This document shows positions 1 to 6,297 of a stretch of 12,446 nucleotides of DNA, piece by piece. Numbering within the stretch: the first letter of the stretch is position 1; every line of letters begins with the position of its first letter. The DNA lies in contig CAYMQY010000130.1 of NCBI GenBank assembly GCA_964392655.1, forward strand, positions 1 through 12,446. The letters are read 5' to 3'. This DNA comes from M3007 sp964392655. GTDB lineage: Bacteria; Bacteroidota; Bacteroidia; Chitinophagales; Saprospiraceae. Under the pieces are notes generated by a model. It did not search any database. It saw nothing but the letters and a program-made list of their open reading frames with translations, and was not told the DNA's origin. Made by a program: the position numbers and the translations under genes.

Positions 1-41
1 GGGGAGAGGAACAGGGCGAGAGCAAACAGGAGGTAGCGCAT
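1..41 (-). CDS. 5' end of a secreted protein gene (partial)
   Basis: Reading leftward from an ATG at 41, the frame stays open to the window edge and encodes MRYLLFALALFLSP. This is one basic residue followed by a hydrophobic stretch, as at the start of a Sec signal peptide or lipoprotein signal. It lies 59 bases after the stop of the PASTA gene on the same strand, so the two may be co-transcribed. Only 13 full codons are visible and no family can be named. There is no Shine-Dalgarno sequence, as for the other genes here. Confidence 0.6.
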   Translation of the reverse strand, partial: MRYLLFALALFLS

Positions 42-100
42 GAGCAGAAATGAATTGCCGGTTCTTGGGGCGGGGCAATGTTACGGAAGGTTTGGGGCAC

Positions 101-937
101 TCATTTGCAGCCCGCCGGCCGCTCCTGCGTCAGGTACAAATCCACCTGTTCGCCCACGCGCATGGTGCCTTCGGGGTCGAACTGCGGCGTCTGGCGCCAG
201 ACGTAGGCGGTGAGTTGGTCCACCACCGTGCCGTCGTGAATGACGGCCCCGACGTTCAGGTTGCTGCTGCTGAGCAGGAAACGGGCGGCGTCGTAGGTCT
301 GGCACACGCAGTCGGGGATTTCGACGGTGAGCGCTACCTGCTCGGACACGATGAAATCAATGGTGGCGCCCATTTCTACCCGATAGCCGTTGCGGATTTC
401 CTCGGTGATCGTGTCGCCCTGAAACAGCACGGCGACAATGGTATTGGGCGAAAGTTTCGGGTCGGCGATTCGAGCCAGTACCTGGGGTTTGAGGCCGAGG
501 CGGATACACTTGCGGCTGTACAGATCGTAGTCGTCGCTGCCCACGAGGTCGGGCATTTTGATGATGTCGGGGTTGTTTTTGGCTACGGTGAAATAGAGCG
601 TGCGCCCTTCCTTCACGCGGCTACCGGGCGTCGGGTTTTGCGCCAGTATTTGTCCGGCAGGTTTGCCGGGCACGTAGATCGAGTCGTTGACCACCACGTC
701 GAAATCGCTCGACATGGCCATGGCACTCGCCGCCCGGTAGCCCATGCCGACAAAGTTGGGTACCTCCTGACTTTCGCCGTGGTTGGTATAGCATTTCAGC
801 CACCAGAAGGTGAGCAGGAACAGGCCGCTGAAAAAGCCGATCAGGCCTAAGCAGTTGCGGACGACAAACGGCGCGGTGAGAAAACTGTACACCTCGAAGC
901 CGGCTTGCCGAATCGCCAACCAAATTTTATTTAACAT
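101..937 (-). CDS. Membrane-anchored protein with three PASTA repeats
   Basis: The product is 278 residues. A short cytoplasmic N-terminus is followed by one membrane segment at about residues 27-48 (VRNCLGLIGFFSGLFLLTFWW) and then three PASTA-like repeats at about 56-119, 125-199 and 203-271. The repeats open with the typical motifs VPNFVGM, MPDLVG and IPDCVCQ. PASTA domains usually bind peptidoglycan or its fragments. There is no kinase domain, so this is the stand-alone PASTA protein common in Bacteroidota, probably acting in the periplasm near the cell wall. I chose the ATG at 937; a TTG at 949 would add four residues, but ATG fits better. A TACCTTTG promoter box lies about 50 bases upstream. 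The partial secreted-protein gene follows on the same strand. Family assignment is firm; the biological role is not. Confidence 0.9.
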   Translation of the reverse strand: MLNKIWLAIRQAGFEVYSFLTAPFVVRNCLGLIGFFSGLFLLTFWWLKCYTNHGESQEVPNFVGMGYRAASAMAMSSDFDVVVNDSIYVPGKPAGQILAQNPTPGSRVKEGRTLYFTVAKNNPDIIKMPDLVGSDDYDLYSRKCIRLGLKPQVLARIADPKLSPNTIVAVLFQGDTITEEIRNGYRVEMGATIDFIVSEQVALTVEIPDCVCQTYDAARFLLSSSNLNVGAVIHDGTVVDQLTAYVWRQTPQFDPEGTMRVGEQVDLYLTQERPAGCK

Positions 938-987
938 GTTTCGTAGCAACGGGCAGTTGGGGGCGGTTTGTGTCGCTTTCCCGCAGG

Positions 988-995
988 CAAAGGTA
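988..995 (-). promoter_or_regulatory. Bacteroidota-type -7 box for the PASTA gene
   Basis: The plus strand reads CAAAGGTA, so the minus strand reads TACCTTTG, matching the Bacteroidota -7 consensus TAnnTTTG. It lies about 50 bases upstream of the ATG at 937. No clear TTTG -33 element is visible at the right distance; the palindrome at 1012-1023 occupies that position instead. Confidence 0.55.
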
Positions 996-1011
996 TTTTG
1001 AAGATTTTAAA

Positions 1012-1023
1012 CGGAACGTTCCG
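1012..1023. promoter_or_regulatory. 12-bp perfect palindrome between divergent promoters (possible operator)
   Basis: CGGAACGTTCCG is its own reverse complement. Its centre is about 22 bases upstream of the minus-strand -7 box, where the -33 element would sit, and about 35 bases upstream of the plus-strand -7 box. That position would let a dimeric regulator affect both the PASTA gene and the E1 gene. A 12-bp palindrome can occur by chance, so the role is inferred from position only. Confidence 0.35.
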
Positions 1024-1052
1024 AGTTTTAGGATTTACCCAAACAGCCCGCC

Positions 1053-1060
1053 TACCTTTG
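1053..1060 (+). promoter_or_regulatory. Bacteroidota-type -7 box for the E1-djlA pair
   Basis: TACCTTTG matches TAnnTTTG. A TTTA at 1027-1030 could be a weak -33 element, 22 bases upstream. Transcription would start near 1066-1068, which places a TTG at 1085 close behind it and excludes the TTG at 968 as the translation start. Confidence 0.6.
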
Positions 1061-1084
1061 CGCCCGACCAAAGTACTGACGACC

Positions 1085-3208
1085 TTGAGCACAAAAACGA
1101 TACTTCAGCCCGCCAAATCCAGCAACGGCGCTCGCAAAACCGCGCCGGCTCCTGTACCAACATCCGTTCTGGAACGCGCGTTCCGCCTTATGGCTACCGC
1201 CAAGGCCATGACGGAAATTTATGAGGCCAACTCCAAGTTTGTCTCCAAATACGTACACGCCACTTCGCGCGGACACGAAGCGATTCAGTTGGCGGTGGCC
1301 ATGCAGTTGCTGCCGCAGGACTATATTTTCCCGTACTACCGCGACGACAGCATCCTGCTCGGCATCGGTATGCGGCCCTACGACTGCATGCTGCAACTGA
1401 TGGCCAAACGCGACGACCCGTTTTCCGGCGGGCGCTCGTACTACTGCCACCCCAGTCTGCGCGATGCCGACAAACCCAAAATTCCGCACCAGAGCAGCGC
1501 CACAGGCATGCAGGCCATTCCCGCCACCGGCGCGGCCATGGGCTTTTGGTACCAGGAGAAACTCAAAACTCAAAATTCAAAATTCAAAATTCAAAACCCG
1601 CTGGTGGTTTGTTCGTTGGGCGACGCATCTGTCACGGAAGGCGAGGTGAGCGAGGCGTTTCAGATGGCCGTTTTGAAAAAACTGCCCATCCTGTACCTCG
1701 TGCAGGACAACGGCTGGGATATTTCCGCCAATGCCGCCGAAACCCGCGTAGCCAATGCCGCCGAATACGCCAAAGGTTTCCCCGGACTGGAGGCGGTGAG
1801 CATCGAAGGCAACGATTTTGTGCAGTGCTGGAATACCGTGCAGACTGTTCTGGAAAAAATACGCACCGAACGCCGTCCCTTCCTGCTGCACGCCCGTGTG
1901 CCGCTGCTGAACCACCACACGTCGGGTGTGCGCAAGGAGTGGTACCGCGACGACCTGCCCGAGCACGAGCAGCGCGATCCGTACCCGATTCTGCGCAAAA
2001 CCCTGCTCGAAAACGGTTTTTCCGAAAAACAGGTCCGGCAGTTCGAGCAAGAGGCCGCCGACCTCGTGGCCGCTGATTTTGAACAAAGCAAAAATGCCGA
2101 AGACCCGCGCCCGGAGGATTTATACACCCACGATTTCGCGCCGACGCCGGTCACCGAAGAGCGCGGCGAACGCAGTCCGGCAGGCCGCGAACCCAAAGTG
2201 ATGGTGGACTGTGCCTTGTTTGCCGTGGAAGAACTCATGCGTGCACACCCCGAATGCCTGCTGTACGGGCAGGATGTGGGCCGCCGGCTCGGCGGGGTGT
2301 TCCGCGAGGCTGCTACCCTGGCGGAAAAATTCGGCGACCACCGCGTGTTCAATACGCCCATTCAAGAAGCCTTCATCATCGGCAGCACGGTGGGCATGAG
2401 CGCTGTGGGCTTGAAACCCATCGTGGAAGTGCAGTTTGCCGACTATATCTGGCCGGCGCTGAACCAGTTGTTCACCGAAGTGAGCCGCTCCTGCTACCTC
2501 ACCAACGGCAAGTGGCCGGTCAGTTGCATCCTGCGCGTACCCATCGGCGCGTATGGCAGCGGCGGACCGTACCACAGCAGCAGCGTGGAAAGTGTGGTGG
2601 CCAACATCCGCGGCATCAAAATCGCCTACCCGAGCAACGGCGCCGACCTCAAAGGTCTGATGAAAGCCGCCTACCACGACCCCAATCCGGTCGTCATTTT
2701 TGAGCACAAAGGCTTGTACTGGAGTAAAGTACGCGGCACCGAAGCCGCCCGAATCGTGGAACCCTCGGAGGATTACATCATACCATTCGGCAAAGCACGC
2801 GTTGCGCTGGAGGTGGAGCCTGATTTCCTGAAAAAAGGCGATACACTCGGCATCGTCACCTACGGCATGGGCGTCCACTGGTCGCTCAATGCCGCCCAAC
2901 AGTTTCGGGGCAGGGTAGAGGTGCTCGATCTGCGCACGTTGTATCCGCTGGATGAGCAGGCGATGTTTGACCTGGCCCGCCGCCACGGAAAGGTGCTGGT
3001 GGTGACGGAAGAACAGGTGCACAGTTCTTTTGCCCAGAGCCTTGCGGCGCGCATTTCCGAACACTGTTTTGAGCATCTGGACGCGCCGGTACGTACCCTC
3101 GGCGCGGCGAATATGCCGGCGGTGCCGCTCAATTCGGTGCTGGAACAGGAAATGATCCCGAGCATCGAGAAGGTGGCGGCGGCGGTAGGGGGACTATTAA
3201 ATTATTGA
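1085..3208 (+). CDS. 2-oxoacid dehydrogenase E1, fused alpha and beta subunits
   Basis: The 707-residue product carries the ThDP-dependent E1 alpha part (about 28-350) and the E1 beta part (about 373-707) in one chain, a common Bacteroidota arrangement. It would decarboxylate a 2-oxoacid (branched-chain or pyruvate) and pass the acyl group to the lipoyl arm of E2. The ThDP motif is visible from G179-D180 (GDASVTEG) to N209 (LVQDNGWDIS); the beta part shows the conserved FNTPIQEAFIIGSTVGMSAVG. Substrate cannot be read from the sequence. There is no usable ATG before residue 36, which lies inside the first conserved helix, so I chose TTG at 1085, just after the promoter box; CTG at 1076 is possible. 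A heptamer-repeat-encoded stretch, residues 159-171, is inserted just before the ThDP motif. The djlA-like gene follows after 9 bases. Confidence 0.9.
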   Translation: MSTKTILQPAKSSNGARKTAPAPVPTSVLERAFRLMATAKAMTEIYEANSKFVSKYVHATSRGHEAIQLAVAMQLLPQDYIFPYYRDDSILLGIGMRPYDCMLQLMAKRDDPFSGGRSYYCHPSLRDADKPKIPHQSSATGMQAIPATGAAMGFWYQEKLKTQNSKFKIQNPLVVCSLGDASVTEGEVSEAFQMAVLKKLPILYLVQDNGWDISANAAETRVANAAEYAKGFPGLEAVSIEGNDFVQCWNTVQTVLEKIRTERRPFLLHARVPLLNHHTSGVRKEWYRDDLPEHEQRDPYPILRKTLLENGFSEKQVRQFEQEAADLVAADFEQSKNAEDPRPEDLYTHDFAPTPVTEERGERSPAGREPKVMVDCALFAVEELMRAHPECLLYGQDVGRRLGGVFREAATLAEKFGDHRVFNTPIQEAFIIGSTVGMSAVGLKPIVEVQFADYIWPALNQLFTEVSRSCYLTNGKWPVSCILRVPIGAYGSGGPYHSSSVESVVANIRGIKIAYPSNGADLKGLMKAAYHDPNPVVIFEHKGLYWSKVRGTEAARIVEPSEDYIIPFGKARVALEVEPDFLKKGDTLGIVTYGMGVHWSLNAAQQFRGRVEVLDLRTLYPLDEQAMFDLARRHGKVLVVTEEQVHSSFAQSLAARISEHCFEHLDAPVRTLGAANMPAVPLNSVLEQEMIPSIEKVAAAVGGLLNY
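1559..1596 (+). repeat. Heptanucleotide tandem repeat inside the E1 gene
   Basis: Five 7-base units run head to tail: AAACTCA twice, then AAATTCA three times, then a partial AAA. They encode KLKTQNSKFKIQN between the conserved segment GAAMGFWYQE and VVCSLGDASVTEG. The A/T-rich repeat contrasts sharply with the GC-rich gene around it. Seven is not a multiple of three, so gain or loss of one unit would shift the reading frame; three units together would not. Confidence 0.9.
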
Positions 3209-3217
3209 TTCTGTTCA

Positions 3218-4021
3218 ATGGAAATTCGCGGAAAACTCCTCGCCGGCATCATCGGCATGGTAGCGCTCGACCTGCTTGGGGTGCCGCTCGGAGCGCTGTG
3301 GGGTTTTATGATCGGCTCGGCGCTCGGACACTTTTTTTACGACCGTCGGCGCGACTTTGATGCCTCCGAACGCGTGTTCCGCGAATACCAGCGCCGGCAA
3401 GGGGCTTTCATCTACCACGTATTTACCCTGTGTGCCAAAGTGGCCAAAGCCGACGGGGCGGTGAACCGCAGCGAGGTCAATTTCATGGAGCGGCTTATGC
3501 GCCAGCAGTTTCGGCTCACCGACCGGGCCAGGCAGGATGTGATCCGTGTGTGGAAAGCCGCCAAGGATTCGGATGTGCCGTTCGAGCAGTATGCGCGGCA
3601 GTTTTACAGCGAGTTCGCGCAGGAAAGACACCAGGTGCTCAACATGCTGGACCTGCTTTTTGCCACTGCTGCCGCCGACGGAGGGCTGCATCCGCGTGAA
3701 GAGGAAATATTGCTGCGGGCGGCAGGATTGTTTCACATCAGCCGCTTGCAGTACGACCGGGTCAAGTTCCGGTACTACCAGGCGCCGCCAAACCGGGAAC
3801 AACCCCGATGGTCGCCGCTCGACCCGTATTACACCATCCTGGGCGCCACGCCGGCTGATTCGCTGGATGCGGTCAAACAAAAATTCCGGAAACTTGCGAT
3901 GCAGTGGCACCCCGACAAACTGCTCGCCAAAGGCGCTTCTCCGGAGGCGATCCGCCATGCCAAGGAAAAATTTCAGCAGATCAACGAAGCCTACGAAAAG
4001 ATACTGGAAGCCCGGAAGTGA
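3218..4021 (+). CDS. djlA: DjlA-like TerB plus J-domain co-chaperone
   Basis: The 267-residue product has the DjlA layout and length. A hydrophobic, glycine-rich membrane segment (about 6-40) comes first, then a TerB-like helical domain (about 62-170, with KADGAVNRSE and AAADGGLHPREE acidic repeats). A C-terminal J domain (about 202-265) carries the HPD motif at 231-233 (QWHPDKL). The HPD loop stimulates DnaK-type ATPases, so the protein should be a membrane-bound DnaK partner. The ATG at 3218 lies 9 bases after the E1 stop, suggesting co-transcription. The stop codon at 4019 is the first triplet of the large inverted repeat that follows. The assignment as DjlA-like is firm; strict orthology to the E. 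coli protein is not shown. Confidence 0.9.
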   Translation: MEIRGKLLAGIIGMVALDLLGVPLGALWGFMIGSALGHFFYDRRRDFDASERVFREYQRRQGAFIYHVFTLCAKVAKADGAVNRSEVNFMERLMRQQFRLTDRARQDVIRVWKAAKDSDVPFEQYARQFYSEFAQERHQVLNMLDLLFATAAADGGLHPREEEILLRAAGLFHISRLQYDRVKFRYYQAPPNREQPRWSPLDPYYTILGATPADSLDAVKQKFRKLAMQWHPDKLLAKGASPEAIRHAKEKFQQINEAYEKILEARK

Positions 4022-4080
4022 ATGATGAATGATGAATGATGAGCACACTACGGGATTCATCATTCATCATTCATCATTCA
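4019..4080. terminator. Bidirectional hairpin: 24-bp perfect inverted repeat of TGAATGA heptamers
   Basis: The left arm (4019-4042) is three TGAATGA units plus TGA; the right arm (4057-4080) is its exact reverse complement. The loop is 14 bases (4043-4056). It sits between the convergent djlA-like and TPR genes, and each gene's stop codon lies inside an arm. On the plus strand the stem is followed by TTTAGTTTA, so it could stop transcription; the minus side has no T-run. Because the unit is 7 bases, TGA falls in all three frames within each arm. Confidence 0.75.
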
Positions 4081-4841
4081 TTTAGTTTATTGATCAATTC
4101 CGCCGCTTGTTCGTGCCGCCCGTTGTCAGGTGAAATTTGTTTCAAAATGCGGGTGCAATCGTCGCGTTTGCCCTGTCGCAGGTAGGTGAGTGCCAGAAAC
4201 CAGGTCGCTTCGTCGGCCCACACATTCGGGCTTTTGCCAATTTCTGTGAAAACGGCGGTGGCTTGGTCGTACTGTTTGAGTTCGAGATGGCAAAGTCCTG
4301 CGTGCAGGCGGGCTTGTGTATCTTCAGGGTGGCCTGCGAGGTAAGCCTGCAACAGCCGGAGCGCTTCGATGTAATCTTTCCCGTTGAAAGCCGCTTCTGC
4401 AGCGGAAAGGTCGTTCGTGCCTGGAGCATCGCCGCGCACGGTGAAGTCTGCTTCCGGAAATGCGCCGTATTGGGCGAACAGACGCTCGTGCGCGGGCGGA
4501 CGCAGGAAGAGCCAGGCCGCCACGACAGTAGCCGCCAAAGCCGCTGCTGCCGCCCACCAGGCAGGAGCCAGCCGAAATAGGCGTCCGCCGCCGGATTGAC
4601 CGGAGGAATTTTCCGACTTGAAATGTTCCGAGCCAATCTGTTGCAACGTGTTCAGCAGGGCCGAATCGGCGGGTTCATTGGCCCATTGGGCAATCAGGCG
4701 TTGGCGGGCTTCCCGAACGACGGACAGTTGACGGGCAAGCGCCGGATCTGATCGGACTTCGGCTTCAAAAGCCAGCCGCTGCTGATCGTCCAGCGCATCG
4801 TCCAGATAGTCTTCAATTCTTGTGTAAAGTTCAGTAGCCAT
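4074..4841 (-). CDS. Membrane TPR protein, likely anti-sigma factor of the adjacent ECF sigma
   Basis: The product is 255 residues. The N-terminal part (about 1-50, IEDYLDDALDDQQRLAFEAE then SDPALARQL) resembles the start of Bacteroidota anti-sigma factors, without the zinc-binding HxxxCxxC motif. A single membrane segment lies at about 93-113 (AWWAAAAALAATVVAAWLFL). The outer part has TPR-like helical repeats at about 147-250 (AFNGKDYIEALRLLQAYL, AGLCHLELKQYDQATAVFTEI, FLALTYLRQGKRDDC). It starts 7 bases after the sigma-factor stop, so the two are almost certainly one operon. The inferred role is that the N-terminus binds the sigma factor and the periplasmic TPR part senses or binds a partner. 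No direct sigma-binding motif can be proven by eye. Confidence 0.8.
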   Translation of the reverse strand: MATELYTRIEDYLDDALDDQQRLAFEAEVRSDPALARQLSVVREARQRLIAQWANEPADSALLNTLQQIGSEHFKSENSSGQSGGGRLFRLAPAWWAAAAALAATVVAAWLFLRPPAHERLFAQYGAFPEADFTVRGDAPGTNDLSAAEAAFNGKDYIEALRLLQAYLAGHPEDTQARLHAGLCHLELKQYDQATAVFTEIGKSPNVWADEATWFLALTYLRQGKRDDCTRILKQISPDNGRHEQAAELINKLNE

Positions 4842-4848
4842 TGGCGGG

Positions 4849-5427
4849 CTATTTTAACGATGAATATTCGGGTGATGCCTGAATCCATTCGGTCAGTTGG
4901 GCGATACATTCCGACTTTCGTTTGCGGGCGTAGCCGTATGTCACGCCCAGATTATCGCTGACCTCCTGCATGGACAGGTTGGTCCAGGACAGTTTCAGCA
5001 AGTTGCGGCATCCTTCAGACAATTTGTCGAAAAACAAGCGGAACAACTTGTTCCGGGCATCCTCCACGAGTACCGTGTCTGCCAGTGCGTCTGCTTGTTC
5101 TGTGTCATTAAATCGCTCGGTATCGGAAATTGTTACCGCCGAGCGTTTTCGCCGCTTGAGTTCATTGAACCATTTGCCCCGGCAAACGAGGTACAAATAC
5201 GCCTCGAACGGACAGGTCAGGGCAAATCCGGGTTTCCGGGCCTGTTGGGCTATAGCCAAAAGTGCTTCCTGAAATACGTCGCGGGCATCGTCGGCGGAGC
5301 CGCTGTTGGCGCACACAAACCGCTCGATACGCGCAGAAAAACGGGCGTATATGCCGGAAATACCCTGATTGTCGTTGTCGAGCAGCGCCTGAATGTAGCG
5401 GGAATCTGGATGTAGCGGGACGCTCAT
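4849..5427 (-). CDS. ECF-family RNA polymerase sigma factor
   Basis: The 192-residue product has the two-domain ECF layout. Sigma region 2 spans about 23-95 and includes DARDVFQEALLAI and FNELKRRKR, for -10 recognition and core binding. Region 4 spans about 127-180, with a helix-turn-helix in LSMQEVSDNLGVTYGYARKR that would contact the -35 region. There is no region 1 or 3, as expected for ECF factors. The ATG at 5427 has a TACCTTTG box about 23 bases upstream, so the gene has its own promoter despite the DUF5995 gene ending 80 bases before. The next gene, 7 bases on, is the putative anti-sigma membrane protein. The targets are unknown. The gene ends with TAG. Confidence 0.9.
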   Translation of the reverse strand: MSVPLHPDSRYIQALLDNDNQGISGIYARFSARIERFVCANSGSADDARDVFQEALLAIAQQARKPGFALTCPFEAYLYLVCRGKWFNELKRRKRSAVTISDTERFNDTEQADALADTVLVEDARNKLFRLFFDKLSEGCRNLLKLSWTNLSMQEVSDNLGVTYGYARKRKSECIAQLTEWIQASPEYSSLK

Positions 5428-5449
5428 GCGGTCGTTTTTTCGTTTGCGC

Positions 5450-5457
5450 CAAAGGTA
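5450..5457 (-). promoter_or_regulatory. Bacteroidota-type -7 box for the sigma/TPR operon
   Basis: The plus strand reads CAAAGGTA, giving TACCTTTG on the minus strand, about 23 bases before the sigma-factor ATG. A CTTG from 5484 to 5481 (minus) lies 23 bases further up and could be a weak -33 element. Confidence 0.55.
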
Positions 5458-5508
5458 GCGGGGGCGCCGGGAAATTTTTACAAGAAAAAACAGACAGGCA
5501 TCGGTTCG

Positions 5509-6291
5509 TTAGCGCCCGGGAAACAGGTCGTCCTTCCAGTGCATACGGCCCCGAAGTTTTTCAATCTTGTCCGACACACGACCCCATTCGCCCCAGCGAA
5601 TCAACCCAACTCCTGCCTTCAGCAACCGGTCGGGCGGGGCCGCGATTGGTTTGGCAATTTTGGCCACACCGTTGTCCACTTCGTCAATCACCTGGGGGTG
5701 CAACTCCTGGTCGAGGCCGGCAATAGTGGTGGCTACCGTCCACGCGCCGGTGCGCCCGAGGCCGATCAGGTGATTGGCAAAATGCTCGTCGCGTTTGCCG
5801 AAGAATCTGTCTACCACCCAAAGCAGGGGAAAAATTTGAGTCAAACGCACCTGCATCGGGTCCACCAGGCCGGCAATGACGGTGTTGATTTTATTAAAAT
5901 CCTGTTCCAGATCGCGAATTTGTTCCCCGGGACAAACCTGTCCGGCTGCAATACCGAGGTCCAGTTCGATATGCGCATTGATGCCCAGCAGGATATGTTG
6001 CAGGACGATAAGCCTGTCGTTTTGTGCGGCTTCAAATGCCGTTTTCCAGGCCTGTGTGGTAGGTTTCCCTGCATGCCAGGCATCGAAAGCCTCGAAATAG
6101 CGCTTGGCAAACACCACGTCGAGATGTTCCATCCGTTCGCCGTCGTCGAAAGCGCCCGTCCGGATTCCGTGCTGTACCGCTTCGGTCATCAGGTGGTACA
6201 CCACCGGGAAATACCCCATGGGCGAGTTGTTGGCTTTTGCCCACTCGATAATGTCTTCGAGGCGTGCAAGGACATCGGAAATGGTAGTCAT
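5509..6291 (-). CDS. DUF5995 family protein
   Basis: The 260-residue product appears soluble: no signal peptide and no membrane segment. It matches from memory the DUF5995 pattern: RMEHLD at 53-58, FAKRYFEAFDAW at about 61-72, and the core HILLGINAHIELDLGIA at 99-115. The conserved H56, D58, N105, H107 and D111 could form a metal or catalytic site, but this is inference. No function is established that I know of. It starts 6 bases after the E2 stop codon, so it is probably translated from the same transcript as E2. If the TAG inside E2 really ends translation, this gene may suffer from polarity. Much of it is helical, rich in charged residues towards the C-terminus. Confidence 0.8.
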   Translation of the reverse strand: MTTISDVLARLEDIIEWAKANNSPMGYFPVVYHLMTEAVQHGIRTGAFDDGERMEHLDVVFAKRYFEAFDAWHAGKPTTQAWKTAFEAAQNDRLIVLQHILLGINAHIELDLGIAAGQVCPGEQIRDLEQDFNKINTVIAGLVDPMQVRLTQIFPLLWVVDRFFGKRDEHFANHLIGLGRTGAWTVATTIAGLDQELHPQVIDEVDNGVAKIAKPIAAPPDRLLKAGVGLIRWGEWGRVSDKIEKLRGRMHWKDDLFPGR

Positions 6292-6297
6292 AGCGCC

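Noticed and set aside
50..850. Long plus-strand open frame opposite the PASTA gene
   Set aside because: It is antisense to a gene with clear domains; GC-rich coding DNA commonly leaves such frames open. No recognisable motif and low-complexity composition.
968..1084. N-terminal extension of E1 from a TTG at 968
   Set aside because: This stretch contains both promoter boxes and the palindrome, so it should lie upstream of the transcription start.
2120..3076. Long minus-strand open frame opposite the E1 beta part
   Set aside because: Antisense to highly conserved E1 sequence; no domain seen.
4019..4080. CRISPR-like or phase-variable array
   Set aside because: The repeats are contiguous without spacers and form one inverted pair beyond the stop codons, so copy-number change would barely affect either protein.
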